DNA of 60,703 bases from Hyphomicrobiales bacterium (GTDB lineage: Bacteria > Pseudomonadota > Alphaproteobacteria > Rhizobiales > JAJFHC01): assembly GCA_021775835.1 (NCBI GenBank), contig JAJFHC010000246.1, positions 1-60,703 of the forward strand. Direction: 5' to 3'. Positions within the stretch are counted from its first letter, which is position 1; the number at the start of each line of letters is the position of its first letter. Shown one piece after another: positions 16,973 through 25,566 of the stretch. The notes under the pieces are model-generated. The model searched no databases, had not been told where the DNA came from, and saw nothing but the letters and a program-made list of their open reading frames with translations. The translations under genes and the position numbers were made by a program.

Positions 16973-18144
16973 ATTGCTTCGCCTCCTAAGCCTTCTGCCG
17001 GCATTGACGCTGCCGTGCTGGAACTTCCGGTATTGTCATTCTGAATGGTATCGGTGTTTAGCCGGACGCCCGTCTTCGTATCGAAAACATGAAGACGGTG
17101 CGATCTCAATGTCAAGCGCACCTGATCGCCCGCCGCAACACGCAGATCCGGCGCCATTCGTGCGACGATGCGGTGTCCGGTCATGTCAAGAAAGACGATG
17201 CTCTCGTGACCGGTTGGCTCCACCAGTGCGACAGTGGCCGTGTCGCCCCTGTCTCCCTTGTCGCCAATGTCGTCAATGGAGACATCCTCCGGCCGGATGC
17301 CGATGGTCACCGCCGCACCGTCTGCGGCATCCGCGCTGATCAGGCCAGCGGGGAGAGGTAGAAGCAGATCGCCGGCGACAACAGTGACGTCGCTACCGTT
17401 TCGCGAAAGACTACCGTCGATGAAGTTCATCGCCGGTGTGCCGATAAAGCCCGCGACAAAACGGTTTACCGGACGGTTGTAGATCGTGTCCGGCGGGGCA
17501 AACTGTTGCAGGATGCCGCCCGACATGACCGCGATGCGATCGGACATTGTCATCGCTTCAAGCTGGTCGTGGGTTACATAGACCATCGTCTTGCCGATGC
17601 GTTGCCGGAGCTCGATCAGTTCAGCACGCATGTGGGCGCGAAGCTTGGCGTCCAGATTGGACAAGGGCTCGTCGAGCAGGAATACAGCCGGGTCGCGGAC
17701 CAGCGCCCGTCCCAGAGCTACCCGTTGCTGCTGGCCGCCGGACAGCTCACGGGGTTTACGCCCCAGAAGTTCCTCCAACTGAAGCAGCCGTGCCGTCTCG
17801 GTTACCTTGGCTGACCGTTGTGCCTTCTGCATGCCGCGTTTGCGCAGCGGGTATTCGATATTCTGGGCAACTGTCATATGCGGATAAAGTGCATAGGACT
17901 GAAACACCATGGCGATGTCGCGTTTCGACGGTGCCAGATCGTTCACGATCCGGTCGCCGATGCGGATTTCACCCGCTGTGAGTTGCTCCAGGCCGGCCAG
18001 CATCCGTAATGTCGTTGTCTTGCCACAGCCGGATGGCCCCAGCAGGCTGACAAACTCGCCGGAGTCGATCACCAGATCGAGACTGTCCACCGCCGTGAAC
18101 GAGCCAAAGGTCTTGCGTACGTTTTTGAGGGTCACTTGTGCCAT
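16969..18144 (-). CDS. Sugar ABC transporter ATP-binding protein (MalK/UgpC type)
   Basis: A 391-residue ATPase with the nucleotide-binding domain in the first 235 residues (Walker A GPSGCGKTT, signature LSGGQQQR, Walker B VFLLDEPLSNLD, switch His in VTHD) and a C-terminal TOBE regulatory domain of MalK type (IGIRPEDVSIDD, GHRIVARM). Such ATPases drive carbohydrate and polyol importers. The last 35 residues (after HVFDTKTGVRLN) are a low-complexity tail. It is the fourth gene of the importer operon, 9 bases behind the MalG-like permease. Confidence 0.93.
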   Translation of the reverse strand: MAQVTLKNVRKTFGSFTAVDSLDLVIDSGEFVSLLGPSGCGKTTTLRMLAGLEQLTAGEIRIGDRIVNDLAPSKRDIAMVFQSYALYPHMTVAQNIEYPLRKRGMQKAQRSAKVTETARLLQLEELLGRKPRELSGGQQQRVALGRALVRDPAVFLLDEPLSNLDAKLRAHMRAELIELRQRIGKTMVYVTHDQLEAMTMSDRIAVMSGGILQQFAPPDTIYNRPVNRFVAGFIGTPAMNFIDGSLSRNGSDVTVVAGDLLLPLPAGLISADAADGAAVTIGIRPEDVSIDDIGDKGDRGDTATVALVEPTGHESIVFLDMTGHRIVARMAPDLRVAAGDQVRLTLRSHRLHVFDTKTGVRLNTDTIQNDNTGSSSTAASMPAEGLGGEAI

Positions 18145-18153
18145 ATCGTCAGA

Positions 18154-18987
18154 TCACCCTTTTACCGCGCCGGCACCGAACCCGCGGGTAAGGTACTTCG
18201 ACAGAAACGTAAACGCGATGATCAGCGGCACACTCATCATCACCGACGCTGCCATCAGTAGCGACCATTCGATATTGAAAGACGACACAAGCATGGTCAT
18301 CACACCGGTCGTCAGCGGCCTTGCGCTGTCCGTGTTCACAAGCACCAGCGCGAACAGATATTCGTTCCAGGCGAGAATCATGGTGAACAGCGACGTGGAA
18401 ATGATGCCCGGCAGTGCCTGGGGCAGGATGATGTCGACAAAGGCCCCCATCCGGGTTGCGCCGTCGACCATGGCGGCGGCTTCAAGATCGTCAGGGATGC
18501 TGGCCATGAAGGATCGCAGCAGCCACAAGGCAAAGGGCAGGGCAAAGGTCGTGTACGCGAGCACCAGGCTGAACAGGGTGTTGGCGACGCCCAGCCATAC
18601 CATCAGCAGATAAAGCGGAATGATCAACACCACCGACGGCAGCAGGTAGGTAAACAGGACGGCCTGGGCCAGGAACTCACGGCCGGGATACCGGAACCGC
18701 ACGAGGCTGTGGGCGCCGAGGGTCGCCACCGTGATCACGACAATAGTGGTGCCGATCGCAACGATGATCGAGTTTCTCATATAGAGCAGGAACGGCGTCT
18801 CCTGAAGCAATCGAAGGTAGTGTTCGAAGGTGACGGTTTGTGGCCAAAACGTCGGCGGTATCCGGAAAAGCTCCGTCTGGGGTTTCAGCGATGTGACAAT
18901 CATCCAGATCAGCGGAAAGGCGACCACGAGGACCACCGCCCAGGCGAAAAGGCTGAACGCGACGCGTCCTGGACGGAACCCGGTCAT
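18154..18987 (-). CDS. Sugar ABC transporter permease (MalG type)
   Basis: A 277-residue inner-membrane permease with six predicted helices. The coupling-helix EAA motif, which contacts the ATPase, reads EAAAMVDGATRMGAFVDIILPQALPG (split here: EAAAMVDGATRMGAF). The C terminus FLSKYLTRGFGAGAVKG is typical of MalG-like subunits. Its start overlaps the MalF-like stop as ATGA, so translation of the two permeases is coupled at about 1:1. Confidence 0.92.
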   Translation of the reverse strand: MTGFRPGRVAFSLFAWAVVLVVAFPLIWMIVTSLKPQTELFRIPPTFWPQTVTFEHYLRLLQETPFLLYMRNSIIVAIGTTIVVITVATLGAHSLVRFRYPGREFLAQAVLFTYLLPSVVLIIPLYLLMVWLGVANTLFSLVLAYTTFALPFALWLLRSFMASIPDDLEAAAMVDGATRMGAFVDIILPQALPGIISTSLFTMILAWNEYLFALVLVNTDSARPLTTGVMTMLVSSFNIEWSLLMAASVMMSVPLIIAFTFLSKYLTRGFGAGAVKG

Positions 18988-19901
18988 GACGATTCCCCAC
19001 GTCGTGTTTGACGCAGATACAACAGCATGAAAAACAGCATCAGCAGCATCATGAGAACCGCAATCGCCGAGGCGCCGCCCATTTCATTGAGGGCAAAGGC
19101 TTCTTTGTAGACCATCAGGGGCAAGGTCTGGGTGGAGGTGATCGGACCGCCCCCGGTGAGCAGGTAAATCAAGTCAAACTCCTTGAAGTCCCAGATCGAA
19201 CGCAAAAGAATCACCACGAGCAGAACTTCCCGGATCTGCGGCAGCGTGATGTCCCAAAACCTTGCAAACACACCGGCGCCGTCAATCTTGGCCGCTTCGT
19301 AAAGGTGTTCCGGGATTGTCTGCAGACGCGCAAGAATGACGATCACAACAAACGGAAAATACTTCCAGGCACCGACGAAGATGATCGAAATCATCGCGTT
19401 GGGCATACTGCCAAGCCAGTCGATCGGCATGTCGAGCAGGCCGGCCCAAAGCATCATGTGGTTGAGAATGCCGTAGAGATCGTTGAACAGCCAGCGCCAA
19501 ACCAGCACGGCCACAACCGTGGAGACAAAATAGGGGAACAGGATAAGGCTGCGAGCGAGCGCCCGGAACGCCATATTCTGGTTAAGCATCAGGGCCAGCA
19601 GAATACCGAAGATCACTTGCAGCGTAAGCGTGCCCGCTGTCCAGATCAGATTGTTGGCAAGCGAACTCCAGAACTCGTCGGATCCCATCAGCTGGGTGAA
19701 ATTGCCCAGTCCCACCCACTTGCCTTTCAGGGTCGGCGTGTAGATTGAAAACAGACTGAGATAAAGAGCACTCACCAGCGGGTAGACAATCACCGCACAG
19801 AACACAAGAATTGTCGGCGCAATGAAAAGCGCCCCCAAACGCCGGTATTGGGCATCGAGACTGCCGCGTCGTGCGGTTGAATTGTCTTGCTTCACACCCA
19901 T
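18984..19901 (-). CDS. Sugar ABC transporter permease (MalF/UgpA type)
   Basis: A 305-residue permease with six predicted helices and a long periplasmic loop between helices 1 and 2 (LFSIYTPTLKGKWVGLGNF), typical of the UgpA/MalF group. The EAA motif is LYEAAKIDGAGVFARFWD followed by ITLPQ. It lies 167 bases behind the binding protein gene, a gap that carries a long hairpin, and overlaps the next permease by four bases. Confidence 0.92.
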   Translation of the reverse strand: MGVKQDNSTARRGSLDAQYRRLGALFIAPTILVFCAVIVYPLVSALYLSLFSIYTPTLKGKWVGLGNFTQLMGSDEFWSSLANNLIWTAGTLTLQVIFGILLALMLNQNMAFRALARSLILFPYFVSTVVAVLVWRWLFNDLYGILNHMMLWAGLLDMPIDWLGSMPNAMISIIFVGAWKYFPFVVIVILARLQTIPEHLYEAAKIDGAGVFARFWDITLPQIREVLLVVILLRSIWDFKEFDLIYLLTGGGPITSTQTLPLMVYKEAFALNEMGGASAIAVLMMLLMLFFMLLYLRQTRRGESS

Positions 19902-20025
19902 TTCGCCTTGTGACCTGCTGGCGGCATTGCAGTTGACATCGCATTCGCCGATGCAGCTGACGGTGACTGTGTCATGGGCTCTGATTGTATCCGGTCAATC
20001 GGGCGGATGACGTGATGGGGTAATG

Positions 20026-20057
20026 CCGGGCGCGGAGGAGGGAAGGACCGCGCCCGG
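20026..20057 (-). terminator. Perfect 10-bp GC hairpin behind the sugar-binding protein gene
   Basis: CCGGGCGCGG (20026-20035) pairs exactly with CCGCGCCCGG (20048-20057); the loop is 12 bases and purine-rich on the plus strand. It starts 12 bases beyond the binding protein stop at 20069 and lies upstream of both permeases. No T run follows. Inference: partial terminator or mRNA-stabilising stem favouring the binding protein message. Confidence 0.65.
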
Positions 20058-20068
20058 TTTGAGGCAGT

Positions 20069-21424
20069 TCACGCTTTAACGATTGCCTCAATTTTCTTCG
20101 CCGTATCGCCGACCACCGTCTTGACGTCCTCGTTGTTGAGAACGACGCGCTGGACCATCTCGGCGAGCACACCGGACTGGACAACGCTGCCGGCCTTGAC
20201 GTTCGGCTTGTGGGCCTTTGATTCCCAGCCGAGGTTGTGCCCGGCCGCCGCTGACGACGCCATCAGGGCGACTTCATTCGGGTAGGCCTTGATGATCGGG
20301 TTGTCCTGATATGCGGGGTTGTCGTTGATTGTCTTCAACACCGGCAGCACATGCCCGGGTGCTGCATGCAGCTGCTTGATGTATCCCGCCGGATCGAACA
20401 GGAACGCTGCAAGTTTCTTGGTCGCCTCCATGTTCTTTGCAGCCTTGGGGATGAACACGCTCGGGAATTCGTTGAACGTCCAGGGTTTGACGTCAGCGGA
20501 AATACGCGGATAGGTGGCGCATGTTACCGAATCCTTGATCGCCGGGTTCTGCTTGTTGACGTTTATCAACGCGCGGCCCGTATAGATACCGGTTGCCGTG
20601 GCGCCCGAGACGAAGGCTGTAAGGCTCTCGCCCCATGAATAGCTGGTGGCGCCTGCCGGACACAGCTCCTTCATGGACCGGTAGAATTCCAGAGCGTTGA
20701 CGGTTGCATCCGTATCCAGGGCCACATCAAGGTCCGGCGAGAAAACCTGGCCACCGCCCAGGTGAATGAATCCGATGATGGTCAGCGTGGTCATCGAGTT
20801 CTTGCCATAGGGAAGGGGCGCACCGTAGACACCACCCCCCTGCATTGCCTTGCAGGCGGCTCGCAATTCGTCCCAGGTCACCGGGATCTTGTCGACACCG
20901 GCCTTCTGCATCAGGTCCTTGCGGATCCAAAGCATATTCGCCGCCGAATTGCCGATGCCGGTACCGGCATACTGACCCTTGTCGATTTCGTATATGTCGT
21001 TGGCACCCGCGTAGTACTTGTCTGCGCCGACCGCATCGATAACCGAATTAAAGGGCTCCAGAAGGCCGTTCGCCCAATAGTCTGCAACCGCGAAGGACGG
21101 CAGATGGGTCACGAGGTTCGGCACCTCGCCTGAGGCAAATGCGGCCGCCAGTTGCGGTGCGTACCCTTCGTCGGAAGTTTTCTCAAAGACGACTTTGACA
21201 CCTGGATTGGCGGCCTCGAAGGCTGCAATCTGAAATTTGTAGGCCGCAAGCTGGTCCGGCGAACTCTGAGGCGACCACCAGCGCAGGGTGACATCGGCGG
21301 CGCTTGAAGGCGAGGCGTAACCCAGTGTGCCGGCAGCGACACCGGCAGCACCGATCATCTGCAAGGTTGTACGCCGGGACACGCCTGATTTTGGATTGCC
21401 TTTGTTGATTTGTGAGCCACTCAT
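20069..21424 (-). CDS. Extracellular solute-binding protein, family 1, Tat-exported
   Basis: A 451-residue periplasmic binding protein for the sugar-type ABC importer encoded downstream. The signal region has a twin arginine (VSRRTTLQMIG), a hydrophobic stretch and a likely cleavage after SSA. The mature start ADVTLRWWSPQSSPDQLAAYK and the segment AAFEAANPGVKVVFE are typical of family 1 sugar-binding proteins, and FNEFPSVFIPKAAKNMEATKK is the family's late conserved region. The frame is open to 21544, but the ATG at 21424 has an excellent GGAGGA ribosome site and leaves the signal peptide at the N terminus. The ligand is unknown; downstream enzymes suggest a sugar or sugar acid. Confidence 0.92.
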   Translation of the reverse strand: MSGSQINKGNPKSGVSRRTTLQMIGAAGVAAGTLGYASPSSAADVTLRWWSPQSSPDQLAAYKFQIAAFEAANPGVKVVFEKTSDEGYAPQLAAAFASGEVPNLVTHLPSFAVADYWANGLLEPFNSVIDAVGADKYYAGANDIYEIDKGQYAGTGIGNSAANMLWIRKDLMQKAGVDKIPVTWDELRAACKAMQGGGVYGAPLPYGKNSMTTLTIIGFIHLGGGQVFSPDLDVALDTDATVNALEFYRSMKELCPAGATSYSWGESLTAFVSGATATGIYTGRALINVNKQNPAIKDSVTCATYPRISADVKPWTFNEFPSVFIPKAAKNMEATKKLAAFLFDPAGYIKQLHAAPGHVLPVLKTINDNPAYQDNPIIKAYPNEVALMASSAAAGHNLGWESKAHKPNVKAGSVVQSGVLAEMVQRVVLNNEDVKTVVGDTAKKIEAIVKA

Positions 21425-21475
21425 GATCGAATCCTCCGTTTTCGTTCTTTGGGGAATAGTCTGTTTTTGAACTTT

Positions 21476-21493
21476 TGTTCGATAATTTGAACA
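21476..21493 (-). promoter_or_regulatory. Candidate IclR operator over the -10 of the importer promoter
   Basis: On the minus strand the site reads TGTTCAAATTATCGAACA, an imperfect palindrome with TGTTCG/CGAACA-type half sites. A TTGACA -35 box lies at 21503-21508 and TATCGA at 21479-21484 could be the -10 with an 18-base spacer, so the palindrome covers the -10. The start codon is 52 bases further on. From memory, the GTTCGATAAT core resembles half sites described for IclR-family regulators of the PcaU/PcaR kind. Repression by the adjacent IclR protein is the likely meaning. Confidence 0.55.
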
Positions 21494-21642
21494 GATTGCC
21501 GATGTCAATGCAAGTCCTCTGGACGCCAAAATTGGGAGACGCAAAGCCCCTGATACCTGCTAGTATGCTTGGAGACGCTGGCGATGGGGCTGGAATTATG
21601 AAAAGCGGAGTTGGGTACACTATTAAGGTTGTGAACCAATTG

Positions 21643-21679
21643 TGTTCGCATATCGGCAAAAATAGCCGACATGCGAACA
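21643..21679. repeat. 15-bp inverted repeat in the divergent control region
   Basis: TGTTCGCATATCGGC (21643-21657) and GCCGACATGCGAACA (21665-21679) match as inverted repeats at 14 of 15 positions around the 7-base spacer AAAAATA. It has the same TGTTCG/CGAACA ends as the operator at 21476-21493. It may be a second binding site for the IclR regulator, allowing looping, or it may form a stem in RNA. Confidence 0.6.
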
Positions 21680-21827
21680 AAATCCCTGCTAGAATTGCGG
21701 AATGAAACAGTGCATTTGGTGTCTCGGCTTTTCCGTTTGAGAGTCGAAAATCGGGTCCTGCAGTTTCCGGCCTGCATTTGGTCGACTGCACGTCACCCAA
21801 CACCAGGACCAAATGAGGACACACTCT

Positions 21828-22631
21828 ATGTCTGATATCGTAACGGCTGACGGGAAGACTGCGGCGGTTGAGAACGACAGCGGCGACTATGTCAATGCGC
21901 TGGTCCGGGGCCTGGAAGTGATCCGTGCCTTCAGCCGTACAAATTCCCGCATGACCTTGAGTGAGGTTGCGGCTGAAACCGGCCTGACCCGGGCTGCCGC
22001 CCGCAGGTTCCTGCTGACCCTGGTGCGCGAAGGCTATGCCGGCAAGGACGGCAAGTTTTTCATGCTGACGCCGAAAGTTCTGGAACTCGGGTTTTCTGTG
22101 CTCGCCTCCATGGACATCACGGATGTTATCCAGCCGATCATAAACGAATTGGCGGAAGAGGTCCGTGAATCCGTTTTCGTCACGACGTTTGATCAGGATT
22201 CCGTCATCTATATTGCGCGAGCCGCCTCCCAACGTGTTGTCAGTGTCGGCATTGCCATCGGTTCCCGGGGGCCGGCTCATTGTCTTTCCACAGGCCGTGT
22301 ATTGCTCGCAGCCCTGCCGGAAACCGACCTTGAAAACTATTTTCGCACGGTGAAGCCGGTGCAGTTCACAGACAAGACAATCACGTCGAGGGTCAAACTG
22401 CGTGACGCCATAAAGCAGGTGAAAAGCCAGGGCTGGTCCATCGTCGACGAAGAATATGAAATCGGTCTGCGGTCAATTTCCGTGCCCGTGCGCGACCGGT
22501 CCGGCCGGACCATCGCCGCCCTCAACATCTGTTGTCCCAGTTCACGCTGGACCGTCGAAGACATGCGCAGCAAAATCTTGCTCAAGCTGATCGAAACCGC
22601 CCAGACGATTTCAAACGGCATCCTGCATTAA
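21828..22631 (+). CDS. IclR-family transcriptional regulator
   Basis: A 267-residue regulator. The N-terminal winged helix-turn-helix covers about residues 22-85 (ALVRGLEVIRAFSRTNSRMTLSEVAAETGL, then TRAAARRFLLTLVREGY) and the C-terminal effector domain follows (SVFVTTFDQDSVIYIARA, SIGSRGPAHCLSTGRVLLAAL-like, SIVDEEYEIGLRSISVPV). These regulators bind small carboxylates or sugar acids and usually control the adjacent catabolic operon. Two in-frame ATGs are possible, 21813 and 21828; the latter has AGGA eight bases upstream. It is divergent from the sugar importer operon and its stop overlaps the stop of the convergent flavoprotein gene, so it could control both. Confidence 0.9.
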   Translation: MSDIVTADGKTAAVENDSGDYVNALVRGLEVIRAFSRTNSRMTLSEVAAETGLTRAAARRFLLTLVREGYAGKDGKFFMLTPKVLELGFSVLASMDITDVIQPIINELAEEVRESVFVTTFDQDSVIYIARAASQRVVSVGIAIGSRGPAHCLSTGRVLLAALPETDLENYFRTVKPVQFTDKTITSRVKLRDAIKQVKSQGWSIVDEEYEIGLRSISVPVRDRSGRTIAALNICCPSSRWTVEDMRSKILLKLIETAQTISNGILH

Positions 22632-23779
22632 TCCGCAAACCGTGCGACCGAATAGGGCAGCAGATTAATCTCGGACTTTTCGCCGGCAATGGCTTCCGCT
22701 GTAAGACGGGCGACCAGGGGACCGAGGGTGTAACCTGCGTCGCCACCAATGGCGAAGTAGAGGCCAGGATGGTCTGGCGTCTCTCCCAGAACGCACAGAC
22801 CGTCGAGCGACGGGTTGACGCCCGCCCAGGTCCTGATGATCTCGAGCCCGGCGATCGCCGGCACCACATGTGCCGAAAGACTGATATTGCCTATTGTGCT
22901 TGTCTCCAGAACCTCCAGCGGCCGGTCGATATCCGTGAGCCGTGACGGCCACCCGCCACCGATCACCACATGGCCGGAACTGAGCTGTTTGAGCGTGATC
23001 ATGCGATCGGCATGTTGCACAAGATGTCCGATGATCGGGTCCGCCGGGGCCGTAATATTCATGTGCAGGGGCTCCGAGCGCATCGGCAGTCTGATTCCCA
23101 GAGGTTCAACGAGGCTGGCGGACCGGGCGCCGGCGGCAATGACGATGCGGCCGGCACGCAATGTTCCATTGCCAACTGAAATATTCCACGCACCATCGGA
23201 CTGGGACAACGCTGAAACCGTCATGTTGTCGAAGCAGCGGGCTCCGGCATCGATGGCAGCGGTCCGAATGACCTGGTTGGCCAGCAGTGGATTTACCTTG
23301 CCTTCGTTGTGGCAGAGCTCGGCACCAATGACAGCAGGTCCGAGATAAGGGGCGACACGGTCGAGATCGCTGCGGTCCAGCATTTCGACCTCCAGGCCCA
23401 GTTCCTTTTCCCGGGCGCACTTGGCAGTGAGGAACGAAAGCTGCTCGTCTGATTCCGCCACCATGAACCCGCCGGTCATGTCCAGTCCGACGCCACCGCT
23501 GACCCGGTCGGCCAGGCGGAACCACTCAGCGACCGCTTCAACATAGACGGGCAGGGCGGCCTCGACGCCCGGGGCGGCTTCCGGGTAGAGCTGGATGAAC
23601 CGGCTTTGCATCTGAACATGAAGGCTGCCGGCGTTGACAGTGGACCCGGCATGACGGCCGTCGTCGAGGAGGGCCACATCCAGATCGCGTTCGGCGAGCC
23701 TCAATCCGAGGCTGAGGCCGACAATCCCGCCGCCGATTATCGCCGTGTCGATCTCGTCTGGGAGGTCACGCCGGGTCAA
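22628..23779 (-). CDS. FAD-dependent DAO-family oxidoreductase, beta-type subunit
   Basis: A 383-residue flavoprotein of the D-amino acid oxidase/glycine oxidase fold. The FAD-binding GGGIVGLSLGLRLAE opens the protein, and GGWPSRLTDIDRP with the C-terminal GGDAGYTLGPLVARL are typical of the subunits (HcnC, opine oxidase or hydroxyproline dehydrogenase beta) that pair with a 2Fe-2S/FAD partner. That partner is the gene directly upstream. There is no ATG near the start; a TTG at 23779 overlaps the upstream TGA (TTGA), has GGAG upstream and begins the protein at the right place. It should dehydrogenate the C-N bond of an amino acid or imino acid and pass electrons to its partner. Convergent stop overlap with IclR. 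Confidence 0.82.
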   Translation of the reverse strand: MTRRDLPDEIDTAIIGGGIVGLSLGLRLAERDLDVALLDDGRHAGSTVNAGSLHVQMQSRFIQLYPEAAPGVEAALPVYVEAVAEWFRLADRVSGGVGLDMTGGFMVAESDEQLSFLTAKCAREKELGLEVEMLDRSDLDRVAPYLGPAVIGAELCHNEGKVNPLLANQVIRTAAIDAGARCFDNMTVSALSQSDGAWNISVGNGTLRAGRIVIAAGARSASLVEPLGIRLPMRSEPLHMNITAPADPIIGHLVQHADRMITLKQLSSGHVVIGGGWPSRLTDIDRPLEVLETSTIGNISLSAHVVPAIAGLEIIRTWAGVNPSLDGLCVLGETPDHPGLYFAIGGDAGYTLGPLVARLTAEAIAGEKSEINLLPYSVARFAD

Positions 23780-25554
23780 TCCTCCAGCTCCGGTGGAGCT
23801 ACAGGTGAGTCTGTTACTGTTGCGATGTCGCTCACCGTGATCGGCTTGATCGGCGGCCGGGGCGCAAAGAAGGAGCGCTCCTCCAACGGGCGCCCGGTCT
23901 TTTCTGCGATCATGGCCGCCAGATTCGAGGCGCAATAGCGGCCCTGGCAACGCCCCATCCCGGCCCGGGTACACCGCTTGAGCGATCCGATATCCTCGGG
24001 CTCGTCCTCAAGCGAGTCACGAAGCATGCGGTGGGAAACCTCTTCGCAGCGGCAGATCAGGGTATCGGGTTCACACAGTTCAGTGGCAAGGCGTGGAGCG
24101 GCAAAGACTTCCCACAAAGCTTTTTGAAAGCGGCGCTGACGGTCACGCCGTCGCCGTGCTTTTTCCATCATATCCTTGTGTTTGGCCCCGCCCCCGTGGA
24201 TTTCTGTTGCAGCGGTCAGCCCGGCAATGATGCCATCGTCCATCGCTGCCCGGGCGCCGCCAAGACCACAGCAGTCACCGATGGCAAACACCCCGTCGAG
24301 GGACGTCCGGCAGTCGTTGTCCCGGCGTGTTACCAGTTGACCGCGGCCGGAATCGTAACTGTGGTCCGCGTCCAGCAGCCGCAGGACCTCGTTGGAGGGC
24401 ATGAAACCGTACCCCATGCACACCACATCTGCGTCGACCTCCAGGACCGGTTGTGCCTTGCCATCGCGCCAGGTACCCAGCGTCGCCTGCAATCCGTCGG
24501 CGACGGCATCAACGCGCAGAATGAATGCCCCCCGGTGAAGGGGAATGCCGTGGTGGCGCAGTTCGGCCAGGTAAACCAGGCCCTCGCGGCAGAGGTCGGG
24601 CGCGGCCATAGCCATCCGGCCGGCCGACAGGGCCCGGGAGAATGACAGGTCGGCGGCCTCAGCAATTCCGACGACGTTCGCCCCGCCGCGAGCAAGCTCT
24701 GCACCGACCTGCATATTCAGGGGGCCGTTGCCGGCAATCAGAACCCGTTTTCCAGGCAAAGTTCGGTAGCTGCGCAACAGGGTCTGCGCGGCACCTGTGG
24801 TCATCACACCGGGCAGTGTCCAGCCGGGCACGGGAAGGCTGCGTTCATAGGCCCCGGTTGCCACGATCAGGCGTTGCGGACGGTATGTGGCGGCCCCTTG
24901 CGGTGTCACCGCGGTAATCTCCAAGGGTGTAAATGCCCCCCAGACTTCCGCACCACTGACGATCCGCACCCCGGCCTTGCGGGCGCGCTCAATCAGCTGG
25001 CGTCCGCTCTCGAACTGGCGGTCGGTACCGATTGAACCAGGACTTGTGTAGATCGAGGCCGGTTGCTTGAAATACTGTCCACCAGGGCCCGGGCGTTCAT
25101 CCAGCACCACAACCTCGCATCCGGCTTCCGCTGCCGTGGCGGCGGCCGTCAGTCCGGCCGCCCCGGCACCAATCACCAGAACCTCGGGAGACTCCGTAAT
25201 GGGTTCCTTCTGAACTGGTGTTTGAGGTGCCGTGCTTGGGATCGCCTGACGCGGGCTGCCCGAACGAACGGTGTTGGGACCGGTTACCGGTGTCATGCAA
25301 GCCCGTCGGTTGGCACGGCCGTCGACGTCCACGAGGCATTCTTGGCAAACGCCCATCCCGCAAAAAATACCCCGGGTGGCGTTGCCCGTCGTCTGCCGGA
25401 ATTCTCTGATCCCCGCTGCCGTCAAGGCGGCGGCGATGGTCTCGCCCCGCCGGGCTGTCACGGGCGTGTCATCGAACGTAATTGTTACCTCCTCGGGCGC
25501 CGGTGCATCCGGTGATGGAACCCGTAGGGAGGGGGTTTCGCTAGCTTCTGCCAT
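23776..25554 (-). CDS. 2Fe-2S/FAD/BFD-like fused alpha subunit of amine dehydrogenase complex
   Basis: A 592-residue protein joining three parts. Residues 20-90 are an HcnA-like plant-type 2Fe-2S domain (Cys65, Cys70, Cys73, Cys86 in IFCGMGVCQECLV and RRACMTP). Residues 120-480 are a pyridine nucleotide-disulfide-type FAD domain (VIGAGAAGLTAAATAAEAG; GQYFKQP). Near the C terminus Cys501, Cys503, Cys536 and Cys541 form a BFD-like iron-sulfur motif (C-x-C-x32-C-x4-C). In cyanide synthase and in opine or hydroxyproline dehydrogenases the 2Fe-2S part is often a separate small subunit; here it is fused. Translation is coupled to the DAO-type subunit, which starts inside this stop codon. It relays electrons from the amine-oxidising subunit to the respiratory chain. 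Confidence 0.87.
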   Translation of the reverse strand: MAEASETPSLRVPSPDAPAPEEVTITFDDTPVTARRGETIAAALTAAGIREFRQTTGNATRGIFCGMGVCQECLVDVDGRANRRACMTPVTGPNTVRSGSPRQAIPSTAPQTPVQKEPITESPEVLVIGAGAAGLTAAATAAEAGCEVVVLDERPGPGGQYFKQPASIYTSPGSIGTDRQFESGRQLIERARKAGVRIVSGAEVWGAFTPLEITAVTPQGAATYRPQRLIVATGAYERSLPVPGWTLPGVMTTGAAQTLLRSYRTLPGKRVLIAGNGPLNMQVGAELARGGANVVGIAEAADLSFSRALSAGRMAMAAPDLCREGLVYLAELRHHGIPLHRGAFILRVDAVADGLQATLGTWRDGKAQPVLEVDADVVCMGYGFMPSNEVLRLLDADHSYDSGRGQLVTRRDNDCRTSLDGVFAIGDCCGLGGARAAMDDGIIAGLTAATEIHGGGAKHKDMMEKARRRRDRQRRFQKALWEVFAAPRLATELCEPDTLICRCEEVSHRMLRDSLEDEPEDIGSLKRCTRAGMGRCQGRYCASNLAAMIAEKTGRPLEERSFFAPRPPIKPITVSDIATVTDSPVAPPELED

Positions 25555-25566
25555 CGGCCGCCCCTG

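Larger units (their letters stand above)
21425..21827. promoter_or_regulatory. Divergent control region between sugar-binding protein and IclR genes
   Basis: About 400 bases with no gene. It holds the promoter and operator of the minus-strand importer operon (21476-21508) and a large inverted repeat (21643-21679), entered separately. The length and the divergent IclR gene are what is expected of a region controlled by that regulator. Confidence 0.7.

Noticed and set aside
22628..25554. Hydrogen cyanide synthase (hcnABC)
   Set aside because: The subunit types match, but the same architecture is used by opine and hydroxyproline dehydrogenases, and the fused 2Fe-2S domain and neighbours give no support for cyanide production.
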